A DNA stretch of 64,000 bases, from contig NZ_AUJB01000013.1 of the NCBI RefSeq assembly GCF_000424005.1, positions 124,001 to 188,000 on the forward strand, given 5' to 3'. Shown in pieces: positions 24,317-32,791 of the stretch (position 1 is its first letter; every line of letters begins with the position of its first letter). The stretch is from Pseudobutyrivibrio ruminis CF1b (GTDB lineage Bacteria > Bacillota > Clostridia > Lachnospirales > Lachnospiraceae). Position numbers and translations under genes: made by a program. The notes beneath the pieces are model-generated. The model searched no databases. It was not told where the DNA came from and worked only from the letters and a program-made list of their open reading frames with translations.

Positions 24317-27300
24317 ATGGGTATTAAGAAAATTTGTAGTATGACAGGTGTTGTGGCATTGCTGGTTACATGCCTTTTATCTATAAATATTGATACCCAG
24401 GCAGGTGAAGCCAAGGATGTAAAAAGTACAAAAGTTGGTGGCGGTTACGCCGTTACAGGTGAATTGGGCGATACCAGCTATATGGCAGAAATCTACGACG
24501 CCACAAATAGTCTGCCAGCCTCAGAGTCTAACTTTATCCTTGCTGATAATGAAGGATATATGTGGCTTTGTGGCTACAGTGGAGTAATAAAATTTGATGG
24601 ATCCTCTTTTGTCAAACAGGATACTTCTGAAGGTATGACAAATGGAAGAGTAATCTTTCAGGATTCAAAAGGTAAGATATGGGTCGGCACAAATGACAAC
24701 GGAGTAGTTGTTATTGATGATGGTGTGCGGACCCATTTTACGTTTGAGGAAGGCTTGCCTTCTTCATCTATCAGAACATTTGCCGAGGATGATGAGGGGA
24801 ATGTTTTCATAGGAACCACTCAGGGAATAGCCTATGTTACTCCTGAAATGAAGGTGGTTAATTTTGATTGTGATTTATTAAATACACAGCGTATTCTTAG
24901 ATTATCAACCGGTAAGGGTGGCATCATTTATGGCTACACAAAAAAAGGTGATATATTTTCTGTTGAATCTAAAAAACTAACATCATTTTATAAGAATGGT
25001 CATCTGGGCATAAATAAGATTACTAACGTCTATGCCGATCCAATCAATGAAGGAAAAGCATACATAGGAACCGAGTACGGTTATTTGTACTATGGCAACT
25101 TTGGAACCACATTGAAATCACTTGAGGAGATATCATTATCCCCTCTTAAATCTGTGAAATGGATAACTGAAGAGTGTGGTTATATCTGGGTGGCTTCAGA
25201 GACAGAGGTCGGATATATAAATCAAATTCATCGTTTTGTTCTCGTTGATAAACTGCCTTTAAACAGTTCGATTGAAATGTTTACATCAGATTATCAGGGA
25301 AATCTTTGGTTTGCCTCTTCAAGACAGGGTGTAATGAAAATAGTTGCTAATAATTTCATTAACTACACTGAAAAGGCAGGCATTGAGGATAGGGTAGTTA
25401 ATGCTACCTGTTATCACAAAGGCACATTGTATGTGGGTACTGATGAAGGACTGTACATTATTGATAAAAATTTAAGGCCTGTAACGAATGAAATGACAGA
25501 ATTTATTGGAGACAATAGGGTTAGATGCATTATTGATGATGAAGACGGAAATGTCTGGTTTGCTGTTTTCTCAAACAATATGGGCTTAATTCGCCTGTCT
25601 GCAAATGGAGAAATTTCATCTTTTAGAACCCATGATGGATTACCTAGTAATGAAATCAGATGCCTGAGGAACGGATTTAATGGAAATATTCTGGTAGGAA
25701 CCAATGAAGGAGTAGCCATTATTAACGATGGAGAATTAACTCTTTCTATGAATGGAGAGATATTAAAAACACCAGTTGTCCTTGATTTATTGGAATTAGA
25801 AGATGGAACCCTATACGTGGCAACTGACGGTGATGGCATCTATGTCATAAAGGATGGCGTACAGATAGATAGAATTGGACATGATGAGGGACTTACCAGT
25901 GATGTTGTCATGAGAATGAATAAGGATTCCCAGAGGGATGTTATATGGATTACAACATCCAATTCCATAGAATATATGAAAGACGGGAAAATCACTAACG
26001 TCTCAACATTTCCTTACACTCACAATTTTGATATCTATTCGGACAATGATGATGAACTTTGGATATTGGCGTCCTGTGGTATTTTTAGTGTTCCTGTACA
26101 ACAGATGCTGGATGACAAGGTTACAGATTACAGAGAATATAACCTGGCAAATGGGCTAACCAGTATGCCTATAGCCAATGAACGAAGCGACATAGATGTT
26201 TACGGAAACCTCTATGTAGCAGGAATGACAGGCGTAAGTAAAGTAAATATTAATCGCTATCATGATGCTAATTGCGACGTGCGAGTGGGAATCGCCTCAG
26301 TTACTTGTGATGATGTAAAACTTGAACCAGATGAGACTGGAACCTACGTGATTCCTCCAGATGTCAACCGTATTCAGATTAGTCCTGCTGTTATGGATTA
26401 CTCTATGATGAATCCTGTAGTTAAGGTATTTTTTGATAAAGTTGGTGATGGAGGTATGACTTCACAGCGAAGCCAACTTCATACATTGGATTACACGGGG
26501 CTTAAATATGGGGATTATGTACTGCATATCCAGATTCTTGATAATGTCACAGGAGAAATAAGGCAGGATGAGACCTTTAAATTTATTAAGCAGCCAAGAT
26601 TATTTGAACGTACCAGCGTGAGAATACTATTGATATTTTTGCTTGCAGCAGCTGTTGCCTTTATAGTATGGAGAATCATGACTGGAACAGTTATCAGAAG
26701 GCAGTACGTTGAGATTCAGATGGCAAAGGATGAGGCTGAACGTGCCAACACTGCAAAATCCAGATTCCTTGCAAATATGTCCCATGAAATCAGAACTCCT
26801 ATTAATACTATTATGGGTATGAATGAAATCATTCTTAGGGAGGATACAGAAGGTGTTCCTAAATCCTATTTTATGTCGGTGGTGAACTGCTCCCTGGATA
26901 TTAGAAATGCAGCAGAATCTCTTCTTGGGCTGATTAATGAAATCCTGGATATATCTAAGATTGAATCAGGAAAAATGCATCTGGTTGAGCAGGAATATGA
27001 GCCTGAAGAACAATTAAGATCCATTATTTCTATGATTAAAGTTAAAAGCCAACAGAAGGATTTGACATTTGATTGGGAGATAGATAACAAGTTGCCTAAA
27101 AAGCTTTATGGTGATGCAGGCAAGGTGAAACAGATAATATTGAATCTTCTCACAAATGCAGTGAAATATACTGAGCAGGGTGGATTCACACTTAAGGTAA
27201 CAGTGGAGAGTAAATCTGCAGAAGATTGTGCAGTTCGTATATCCGTTAAAGATACGGGAATTGGTGTAAAGACAGAGGATTTAGACAAACTCTTCACAGC

Positions 27301-28549
27301 ATACGAAAGACTGGATGAGGAAAAGAACAGTTCTATTCAGGGTACGGGACTTGGACTTGATATCTCAAGACGTTTTGCTGAGCTGATGAATGGCAAGCTT
27401 TGGTGCGAGAGTGAATATGGAAAAGGCTCTGAGTTTATTTTCACATTCAGTCAGAAAGTAGTGGATGCTGATGGTATAGGAGAGTTTAAAGAGCATGAAG
27501 AGTATGTTGCCAAGGGACCTTATGTTCCAAAGTTCTATGCTCCTGATGCAAAGGTGCTGGTTGTAGACGATAACACGATGAACCTGGCTGTTTTTAAGGG
27601 GCTTATAAAACCAACAAAGGTACAGGTTGAAACTGCTACCAGTGGTTTGGAATGTTTGGAAAAAGTAAAGTCAGGTAATTACGATATCGTCTTTCTGGAT
27701 CACATGATGCCAGGAATGGATGGCCTGGAGACATTTATAAAGCTTAGAGAAATCAACAAGGATGTTCCTGTATATGCCCTTACTGCAAACACCATGACTG
27801 ATCCGTATAAGTTCTATGAGTCTAAGGGATTTAATGGATATCTTGCAAAGCCAATTGATACTGAGGAGCTGGAATATACAATGATGTATCAGTTAGGTGA
27901 TAAGATAACTGAACGTCCAGCATCAGAGCTTGAAAAGCAGACTTCTGATGAATTCCCAGAGAATATGGCCTGGATAAAGGAGGTTGATGGAATTTCCATC
28001 GAGGATGGTATAAAGGGTTCTGGAGGAATTAATGCATTTATTAACAGTATAGAGCTGTTTTTTGATACAATAGATGAAAACACCAAGGTGTTGGAAGATG
28101 CATATAATGATGGTGACTTTAAGCTTTATACTATTAAGACTCATGCACTGAAATCTTCAGCCAGAATTACTGGTGCCATGGAGCTTTCAGCTTTTGCCGA
28201 GAAAATGGAAAAGGCTGGAAAGTCTGATGACATTGACTACATAACAGCTCATCATGAAAAACTACTGAACCAGTACAGGCTTTTTAAGGATAAGCTTAAA
28301 CCAATAAAAGATATTTCTGCTGATTCATCAGAGGATAATGATTTGCCTGAGGTTCCAGAAAATAAACTGGCAGGAGCATACTCTGCCATGAGAGAAATCG
28401 TTCCTCAGATGGATCATGAAATGATGGAAATGATTATTTCAGAACTGAAGGAATATAAGCTTCCTGCAGAGGATGCAGAAAAGATTGATAGTGTATCAAA
28501 GATGGTTAAGCGATTTGACTGGGATGGTATAGAGGAATTACTAAAATAA
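24317..28549 (+). CDS. Hybrid sensor kinase with extracellular beta-propeller, receiver and Hpt domains
   Basis: 1410 residues. A signal peptide (about 1-27) leads to about 640 residues of two-component propeller repeats (GYMWLCGYSGVIKFDG, GKIWVGTNDNGVVVID, GNVWFAVFSNN and others), then a Y_Y_Y-like beta domain (about 655-760) and one membrane helix (about 770-790). Inside the cell: HisKA with His823 in NMSHEIRTPINTIMG, HATPase with NLLTNAVKYTEQGG, DTGIGV and GTGLGLDISRRFAELM, receiver with Asp1128 in VFLDHMMPGMDG, and Hpt with His1276 in IKTHALKSSARI. This resembles the polysaccharide-sensing HTCS of Bacteroidetes but has no AraC domain. All phosphorelay residues are present. The ligand is unknown; the xylanase gene lies 1.5 kb upstream. 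Confidence 0.92.
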   Translation: MGIKKICSMTGVVALLVTCLLSINIDTQAGEAKDVKSTKVGGGYAVTGELGDTSYMAEIYDATNSLPASESNFILADNEGYMWLCGYSGVIKFDGSSFVKQDTSEGMTNGRVIFQDSKGKIWVGTNDNGVVVIDDGVRTHFTFEEGLPSSSIRTFAEDDEGNVFIGTTQGIAYVTPEMKVVNFDCDLLNTQRILRLSTGKGGIIYGYTKKGDIFSVESKKLTSFYKNGHLGINKITNVYADPINEGKAYIGTEYGYLYYGNFGTTLKSLEEISLSPLKSVKWITEECGYIWVASETEVGYINQIHRFVLVDKLPLNSSIEMFTSDYQGNLWFASSRQGVMKIVANNFINYTEKAGIEDRVVNATCYHKGTLYVGTDEGLYIIDKNLRPVTNEMTEFIGDNRVRCIIDDEDGNVWFAVFSNNMGLIRLSANGEISSFRTHDGLPSNEIRCLRNGFNGNILVGTNEGVAIINDGELTLSMNGEILKTPVVLDLLELEDGTLYVATDGDGIYVIKDGVQIDRIGHDEGLTSDVVMRMNKDSQRDVIWITTSNSIEYMKDGKITNVSTFPYTHNFDIYSDNDDELWILASCGIFSVPVQQMLDDKVTDYREYNLANGLTSMPIANERSDIDVYGNLYVAGMTGVSKVNINRYHDANCDVRVGIASVTCDDVKLEPDETGTYVIPPDVNRIQISPAVMDYSMMNPVVKVFFDKVGDGGMTSQRSQLHTLDYTGLKYGDYVLHIQILDNVTGEIRQDETFKFIKQPRLFERTSVRILLIFLLAAAVAFIVWRIMTGTVIRRQYVEIQMAKDEAERANTAKSRFLANMSHEIRTPINTIMGMNEIILREDTEGVPKSYFMSVVNCSLDIRNAAESLLGLINEILDISKIESGKMHLVEQEYEPEEQLRSIISMIKVKSQQKDLTFDWEIDNKLPKKLYGDAGKVKQIILNLLTNAVKYTEQGGFTLKVTVESKSAEDCAVRISVKDTGIGVKTEDLDKLFTAYERLDEEKNSSIQGTGLGLDISRRFAELMNGKLWCESEYGKGSEFIFTFSQKVVDADGIGEFKEHEEYVAKGPYVPKFYAPDAKVLVVDDNTMNLAVFKGLIKPTKVQVETATSGLECLEKVKSGNYDIVFLDHMMPGMDGLETFIKLREINKDVPVYALTANTMTDPYKFYESKGFNGYLAKPIDTEELEYTMMYQLGDKITERPASELEKQTSDEFPENMAWIKEVDGISIEDGIKGSGGINAFINSIELFFDTIDENTKVLEDAYNDGDFKLYTIKTHALKSSARITGAMELSAFAEKMEKAGKSDDIDYITAHHEKLLNQYRLFKDKLKPIKDISADSSEDNDLPEVPENKLAGAYSAMREIVPQMDHEMMEMIISELKEYKLPAEDAEKIDSVSKMVKRFDWDGIEELLK

Positions 28550-28570
28550 CATTGAAAAGGGGACTGAATA

Positions 28571-29602
28571 ATGAGATATCCAGAATACTTAAAAGAGAAT
28601 GGAACCATTGGTCTTGTGGCACCATCATTTGGCTGCTCAGTTGATCCATACAAAAGCTGTCTTGAGGCAGCTGAAAAAAGATTTGAAGGTATGGGCTACA
28701 AAATTGTAGAGGGGCCTAACTGTCGCAAGAATGAAGGAATAGGAATCAGTTCCACCCCTGAGAACTGTGGAAAAGAGCTGACAGAATATTACTGCAGTGG
28801 TGATAATGATATGCTTATCACCTGTGGTGGTGGCGAGCTGATGTGCGAGTCTCTTGATTATGTGGATTTTGAAGCAGTAAAATCAGCCAAGCCAAAGTGG
28901 TACATGGGGTATTCCGACAATACGAATTTCACTTTTTTACTTAACACCATTTGTGACGTGGCTTCCATTTATGGACCAAGCATTGGTGCCTTCGGAATGG
29001 AAAAGCTTGAGCCAGCACTTATTGATGCCATAGATATTTTCACTGGAAAGAAGCAGGAGGTTTCAGGCTTTGATAAATTTGAGCTGGAATCGTTAAAGGA
29101 TGAGGAGCATCCATTTGTGGGTTACAATCTCACAGAGAAAAAAGAGCTTCGTCTTTTTATGGGGGAAGCTGAGGTGAATCGTGTTCCTGAGTTTTCTGGA
29201 ATTATCACAGGTGGATGTCTGGATTGTCTGGCTAATCTTGTGGGAACAAAGTACGATAAGGTAGCTGAATTCAATGAAAGATATAAGGACCAGGGTGTGG
29301 TATGGTTCCTTGAAGCCTGCGATTTAAATGTTATGTCAATTCGTAGAGCACTCTGGAATCTGGACAGAGCAGGATGGTTTAAAAATGCAAAGGGATTTAT
29401 CATTGGACGCCCACTTTGTGCGTGGAAGCAGGAGATGATGGGACTGGACCAGTACAACGCAGTCACAGGAATCCTTGGAAAATATAATGTACCTATCGTG
29501 ATGGATGCAGATGTGGGGCATCTGGCGCCAGCGATGCCTATCGTATCGGGTTCGCTTACCACCGTGTCCGTTGGTGAGAATATAACCATAAAGTATAAAT
29601 AA
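28571..29602 (+). CDS. S66 family peptidase (LD-carboxypeptidase / MccF-like)
   Basis: 343 residues. TIGLVAPSFGCSVDPYKS opens the family fold, and GYSDNTNFTFLLN carries the nucleophile Ser of S66 enzymes (GxSD). ITGGCLDCLANLVGTKYD, VVWFLEACDLNVMSIRRALW (general-base Glu) and VMDADVGHLAPAMPIVSG (His) complete the site. S66 members cut the LD-bond of murein tetrapeptides (LdcA) or inactivate microcin C-type peptide-nucleotides (MccF); longer proteins with this spacing are often annotated as MccF-like. There is no signal peptide. It follows the hybrid kinase gene after 21 bases with AAAGGGG as ribosome site. Confidence 0.88.
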   Translation: MRYPEYLKENGTIGLVAPSFGCSVDPYKSCLEAAEKRFEGMGYKIVEGPNCRKNEGIGISSTPENCGKELTEYYCSGDNDMLITCGGGELMCESLDYVDFEAVKSAKPKWYMGYSDNTNFTFLLNTICDVASIYGPSIGAFGMEKLEPALIDAIDIFTGKKQEVSGFDKFELESLKDEEHPFVGYNLTEKKELRLFMGEAEVNRVPEFSGIITGGCLDCLANLVGTKYDKVAEFNERYKDQGVVWFLEACDLNVMSIRRALWNLDRAGWFKNAKGFIIGRPLCAWKQEMMGLDQYNAVTGILGKYNVPIVMDADVGHLAPAMPIVSGSLTTVSVGENITIKYK

Positions 29603-29636
29603 TTGTCAAAAAACTTACCCTCTTTTTCTTGAATTT

Positions 29637-29645
29637 TGATATAAT
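29637..29645 (+). promoter_or_regulatory. Extended -10 for the dha genes
   Basis: TGATATAAT (TGN plus TATAAT) 38 bases before the dhaL ATG. TTACCC upstream is a poor -35 at non-ideal spacing. Confidence 0.55.
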
Positions 29646-29683
29646 TAAGGTATCGAAATTTTGAGGAGAAGGGGGAATTTTTT

Positions 29684-30304
29684 ATGTCTACTAGAGTCTA
29701 TGATTGCTTGAAGTCTATCGCAGAGAAAATAATTGAAAACAAAGATTTTCTCACTGATTTAGATCGAGAAATTGGTGACGCTGACCATGGTGTAAATATG
29801 GCCAGAGGCTTCCAGGCGGTTATCGAAAAAGTTGATCCAGAGGATGCGGATATCGGAAATGCGTTAAAGAAGACAGGTATGACGCTGTTGTCTACTGTTG
29901 GTGGTGCATCAGGTCCTTTGTATGGAACAGCTTACATGGAGGCAGCAAAGGTGTTTGCAGGTAAAACTGAAGTTAATGGGGATGACTTCAAGGCTGCAAT
30001 GGAAGCTGCCATAGCTGGAATCCAGAAACGTGGTCATGCAGAAAAAGGGGAAAAGACAATGCTTGATGCATTAATGCCAGCCACGGATGTTTTATCAGAG
30101 AAGCTTGCTGGGGGAGCAAGCCTTGTTGATGCACTTACAGATGCCTGTGTAGCTGCAAATGAAGGTATAGAGTTTACCAAGACTATAGCTGCTACCAAGG
30201 GACGTGCCAGCTATTTGGGAGACCGCAGCATCGGTCATCAGGACCCAGGTGCTACATCTCTTACAATGACATTGGAAACCATCAGAGATTTCCTTAAGTC
30301 ATAA
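29684..30304 (+). CDS. dhaL: Dihydroxyacetone kinase ADP-binding subunit DhaL
   Basis: 206 residues. DhaL carries tightly bound ADP that is rephosphorylated by DhaM and passes phosphate to dihydroxyacetone on DhaK. DREIGDADHGVNMARGF (about 24-40) holds the Asp residues that bind magnesium-ADP, GGASGPLYGTAYMEAAK the phosphate-binding loop and KGRASYLGDRSIGHQDPGA the C-terminal loop. Length is normal. AGGAGAAGGGGG precedes the ATG. It is the first of three genes in the order L, M, K. Confidence 0.95.
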   Translation: MSTRVYDCLKSIAEKIIENKDFLTDLDREIGDADHGVNMARGFQAVIEKVDPEDADIGNALKKTGMTLLSTVGGASGPLYGTAYMEAAKVFAGKTEVNGDDFKAAMEAAIAGIQKRGHAEKGEKTMLDALMPATDVLSEKLAGGASLVDALTDACVAANEGIEFTKTIAATKGRASYLGDRSIGHQDPGATSLTMTLETIRDFLKS

Positions 30305-30339
30305 CGTATATACGAATTAACAAACATGGGGGATTTGTT

Positions 30340-30732
30340 ATGGTAGGACTTGTTTTAGTATCCCACAGCCCAAAGATAGCTGAGGGATTAAAGGATTTGA
30401 CTTCTGAGATAGCTGCCACACATAAGGGGATTGTTGCAGCAGGGGGCTTGGAGGACGGATCTATTGGCACAGATGCAATTCGTATTTCCGAAGCAATCCG
30501 TCAGGCAAATGATGGAGATGGCGTGGTGGTTTTGGCTGATTTGGGAAGCGGAGTAATGAGCTCTGAAACTGCCATCGAACTTTTAGAGGACGAGGACATC
30601 AAGGTGAAACTTGCAGATGCGCCAATTGTAGAAGGCACTATTGCAGCGGCAGTAAGCGCCATGGTGGGCAGCGACCTGGAGGCTGTCCTAAAGGCGGCAG
30701 AAGATTGCCGTGGTGCAAAGAAAATACCTTAG
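30340..30732 (+). CDS. dhaM: PTS-dependent dihydroxyacetone phosphotransferase subunit DhaM (EIIA-Man-like)
   Basis: 130 residues, only the EIIA-like domain. VGLVLVSHSPKIAEGL places the phosphorylated His at residue 9. DGVVVLADLGSGVMSSE and VEGTIAAAVSAMVGSDLE are typical. It takes phosphate from PTS HPr and gives it to DhaL-ADP. The long E. coli form has HPr and EI-like domains as well; this is the short Firmicutes form. A 35-base gap separates it from dhaL. Confidence 0.95.
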   Translation: MVGLVLVSHSPKIAEGLKDLTSEIAATHKGIVAAGGLEDGSIGTDAIRISEAIRQANDGDGVVVLADLGSGVMSSETAIELLEDEDIKVKLADAPIVEGTIAAAVSAMVGSDLEAVLKAAEDCRGAKKIP

Positions 30733-30748
30733 GAGGAGGAATTTTATT

Positions 30749-31744
30749 ATGAAGAAACTTATTAATGGGGTTGATAACATCGTTGATGAGATGCTTGAAG
30801 GTATGGTGGCAGCTTACCCACAGTACATCAAAAGACTTGATGGTTTTGATGTTGTTGTAAGAGCAGGGGGCTCTAATGGTAAGGTTGCGCTTGTATCTGG
30901 CGGTGGTAGTGGACATGAGCCAGCACACGGTGGCTATGTTGGTAAAGGAATGCTTGATGGCGCTATTGCCGGTGCAGTATTTACATCTCCTACACCAGAT
31001 CAGGTCTATGAGGCAATCAAGGCTGCAGATGGTGGCAAGGGTGTTCTTCTTGTAATCAAGAATTACACAGGTGATGTTATGAACTTCGAGATGGCGGCTG
31101 ATATGGCCCGTGACGAGGGTATCGAGGTTGATCAGGTTATCACAGCAGATGATGTTGCTGTTGAAAATAGTACATGGACAACTGGACGTCGTGGTATCGC
31201 AGGTACCATTTTCGTTCATAAGATTGCCGGCGCATGTGCTGAAGCTGGTGGCAGCTTAGGTGATGTTAAGCGTGTTGCTGAGAAGGTTATCGCTAATGTA
31301 CGTTCAATGGGTATGGCTGTAGATGCATGTACAGTTCCTGCAGCTGGAAAGCCTAGCTTTGATTTGGCTGAGGACGAAATCGAAATCGGTATCGGTATCC
31401 ATGGTGAGCCTGGTGTAAACCGTGAGAAGATTGGCACAGTAAATGAAATTGCTGATAAGCTTTTAAATAAGATTTTTGCTGAGGGCATTTACAACTCCGG
31501 TGATGAAGTTGCTGTTATGGTAAATGGCATGGGCGGAACACCTTTGATGGAGCTCTTTGTAGCCAACAAACATGTTAAGGAAGTTCTTGATGGAAAGGGA
31601 ATCAAAATTCATAAAACTCTTGTAGGAAACTACATGACATCACTTGATATGGAAGGATTTTCAATAACATTGTTAAAGGTAGATGATGAGCTTAAGAAAC
31701 TTCTTGATGCTCCTGCAGATACACCTGCATTTGTACAAGTATAA
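30749..31744 (+). CDS. dhaK: Dihydroxyacetone kinase substrate-binding subunit DhaK
   Basis: 331 residues from ATG at 30749 with AGGAGGAGG at 30731-30739; the frame stays open upstream into dhaM but has no better start. It binds dihydroxyacetone covalently through a His. SGGGSGHEPAHGGYVGKGML (about 44-63), FTSPTPDQVYEAIKA, VIKNYTGDVMNFEMA and GIGIHGEPG (substrate His) are the family signatures. With DhaL and DhaM it makes DHAP, used in glycolysis; the methylglyoxal synthase at 37822 uses the same product. No dhaR/dhaS regulator or glycerol dehydrogenase is near. Confidence 0.96.
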   Translation: MKKLINGVDNIVDEMLEGMVAAYPQYIKRLDGFDVVVRAGGSNGKVALVSGGGSGHEPAHGGYVGKGMLDGAIAGAVFTSPTPDQVYEAIKAADGGKGVLLVIKNYTGDVMNFEMAADMARDEGIEVDQVITADDVAVENSTWTTGRRGIAGTIFVHKIAGACAEAGGSLGDVKRVAEKVIANVRSMGMAVDACTVPAAGKPSFDLAEDEIEIGIGIHGEPGVNREKIGTVNEIADKLLNKIFAEGIYNSGDEVAVMVNGMGGTPLMELFVANKHVKEVLDGKGIKIHKTLVGNYMTSLDMEGFSITLLKVDDELKKLLDAPADTPAFVQV

Positions 31745-31755
31745 TTCATAATTAT

Positions 31756-31784
31756 TTGTTATAATATATGGGAGGTGGTAAATG
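31756..31784 (+). promoter_or_regulatory. Possible amidase promoter within the dhaK terminator
   Basis: Two options: TATAAT at 31760-31765 just before the stem, or TTGTTA (31756-31761), 17 bases, TAAATG (31779-31784) with an upstream TG, whose -10 is exactly the hairpin loop. Either would serve the gene at 31821. Confidence 0.35.
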
Positions 31785-31799
31785 CCATCTCCCATTTTT
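31769..31799 (+). terminator. Intrinsic terminator after dhaK
   Basis: TGGGAGGTGG (31769-31778), loop TAAATG, CCATCTCCCA (31785-31794), ten pairs with one G-T, then TTTTT. The ATG in the loop at 31782 opens the longest frame for the next gene but is not a plausible start. Confidence 0.9.
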
Positions 31800-31820
31800 A
31801 ATTTTTGCGGGGCACAATTT

Positions 31821-32639
31821 ATGAAGAGAAAAACAAAGCGCATCATTTGCATAGCACTTATATATACATTGTTTTGTCTTGTGGCAGTGCTTTTGAAGGG
31901 AATAGTTGATATCCGTTCAGAGGCGGAGCCAATTGAGAATCTTGAGGAAGAGAGTAGTGTACAGGAAGCGGAATTAGTTACTGAGCCTGTGATTGAAGTT
32001 ATCACTCCAGGTTCAGGTCATGTGGTTTGTATTGATGCTGGTCATCAGCAGCGTGCAGATATGAAGAAGGAGCCTATTGGTCCAGAGGCCACCAAGAAAA
32101 AGCCGAGGGTTGATGGCGGAACTACAGGAAAATATACAGGTGTCACAGAATATCAGTTGAATCTTGATATTGCACTTAAGGTTCAAAAAGAACTGGAGAA
32201 TCGTGGATATACAGTTGTTATGACCCGTACCACTAATGATGTCAATATCAGCAACAGCGAGCGTTCCATCATAGCAAATGAGGCTAAGGCAGAAGCCTTT
32301 GTTAGGATTCATGCGGATGGCTCTGACGACAGTAAGGTTCATGGGGCGTCTGCGGTTTGTCAAACCAAAGATAATCCATACAATGGTAACCTATATGAGA
32401 GCAGCAGAAAGCTTTCAGACTGTGTTTTAGATGGGTTGGTTACTTCTGCCGGATGTAAAAAGCGTCAGGTTATAGAGGTGGATTCCATGTCTGGAATCAA
32501 TTGGAGTCAGGTACCTACCACTATTATAGAGGTGGGGTATTTGTCTAACAAAGATGAGGAAGCGAAGCTTGTTACAGATGACTATCAGCAACTTATAGCT
32601 AAGGGTATTGCTGATGGCCTGGACAATTATTTTAACTAG
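31821..32639 (+). CDS. N-acetylmuramoyl-L-alanine amidase (Amidase_3)
   Basis: 272 residues. ATG at 31821 gives MKRKTKRIICIALIYTLFCL, a normal signal anchor, whereas the frame's first ATG (31782) lies in a terminator loop. Ribosome site GGGG at 31809-31812. The Amidase_3 zinc ligands are visible: VCIDAGHQ (His), GVTEYQLNLDIALKV (Glu) and FVRIHADGSDD (His), with catalytic Glu in TIIEVGYLSNKDE. It cuts the bond between N-acetylmuramic acid and the stem peptide outside the membrane. There is no SH3 or SPOR wall-binding domain; the anchor should hold it at the membrane. Confidence 0.93.
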   Translation: MKRKTKRIICIALIYTLFCLVAVLLKGIVDIRSEAEPIENLEEESSVQEAELVTEPVIEVITPGSGHVVCIDAGHQQRADMKKEPIGPEATKKKPRVDGGTTGKYTGVTEYQLNLDIALKVQKELENRGYTVVMTRTTNDVNISNSERSIIANEAKAEAFVRIHADGSDDSKVHGASAVCQTKDNPYNGNLYESSRKLSDCVLDGLVTSAGCKKRQVIEVDSMSGINWSQVPTTIIEVGYLSNKDEEAKLVTDDYQQLIAKGIADGLDNYFN

Positions 32640-32678
32640 ATTTGGTTTTTCATAATCTTATTTTATTATCTACATAGA

Positions 32679-32779
32679 AAATACACTATTAAAGTTGCAA
32701 AACATGGTAAAATCCCAGTAAGCATGCGATTCTTTAATTCTAGGGAGAGTTTGTAACTATCGGTAGTGTATTTTTTTTT
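32679..32779 (+). terminator. Long-loop hairpin with T-run before the chemoreceptor gene
   Basis: AAATACACTA (32679-32688) pairs with TAGTGTATTT (32764-32773) and is followed by nine T (32771-32779). The 75-base loop contains TGGTAAAAT (32705-32713, extended -10) and a CCC/GGG inner pairing. It may terminate RNA from the amidase gene, or be a leader attenuator of the chemoreceptor gene. No known riboswitch was recognised. Confidence 0.6.
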
Positions 32780-32791
32780 GTGGAGGTTTAT

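Noticed and set aside
31782-31820. Start of the amidase gene at the first in-frame ATG (31782)
   Set aside because: That ATG is the loop of the dhaK terminator and would place a non-hydrophobic stretch before the signal anchor; 31821 fits better.
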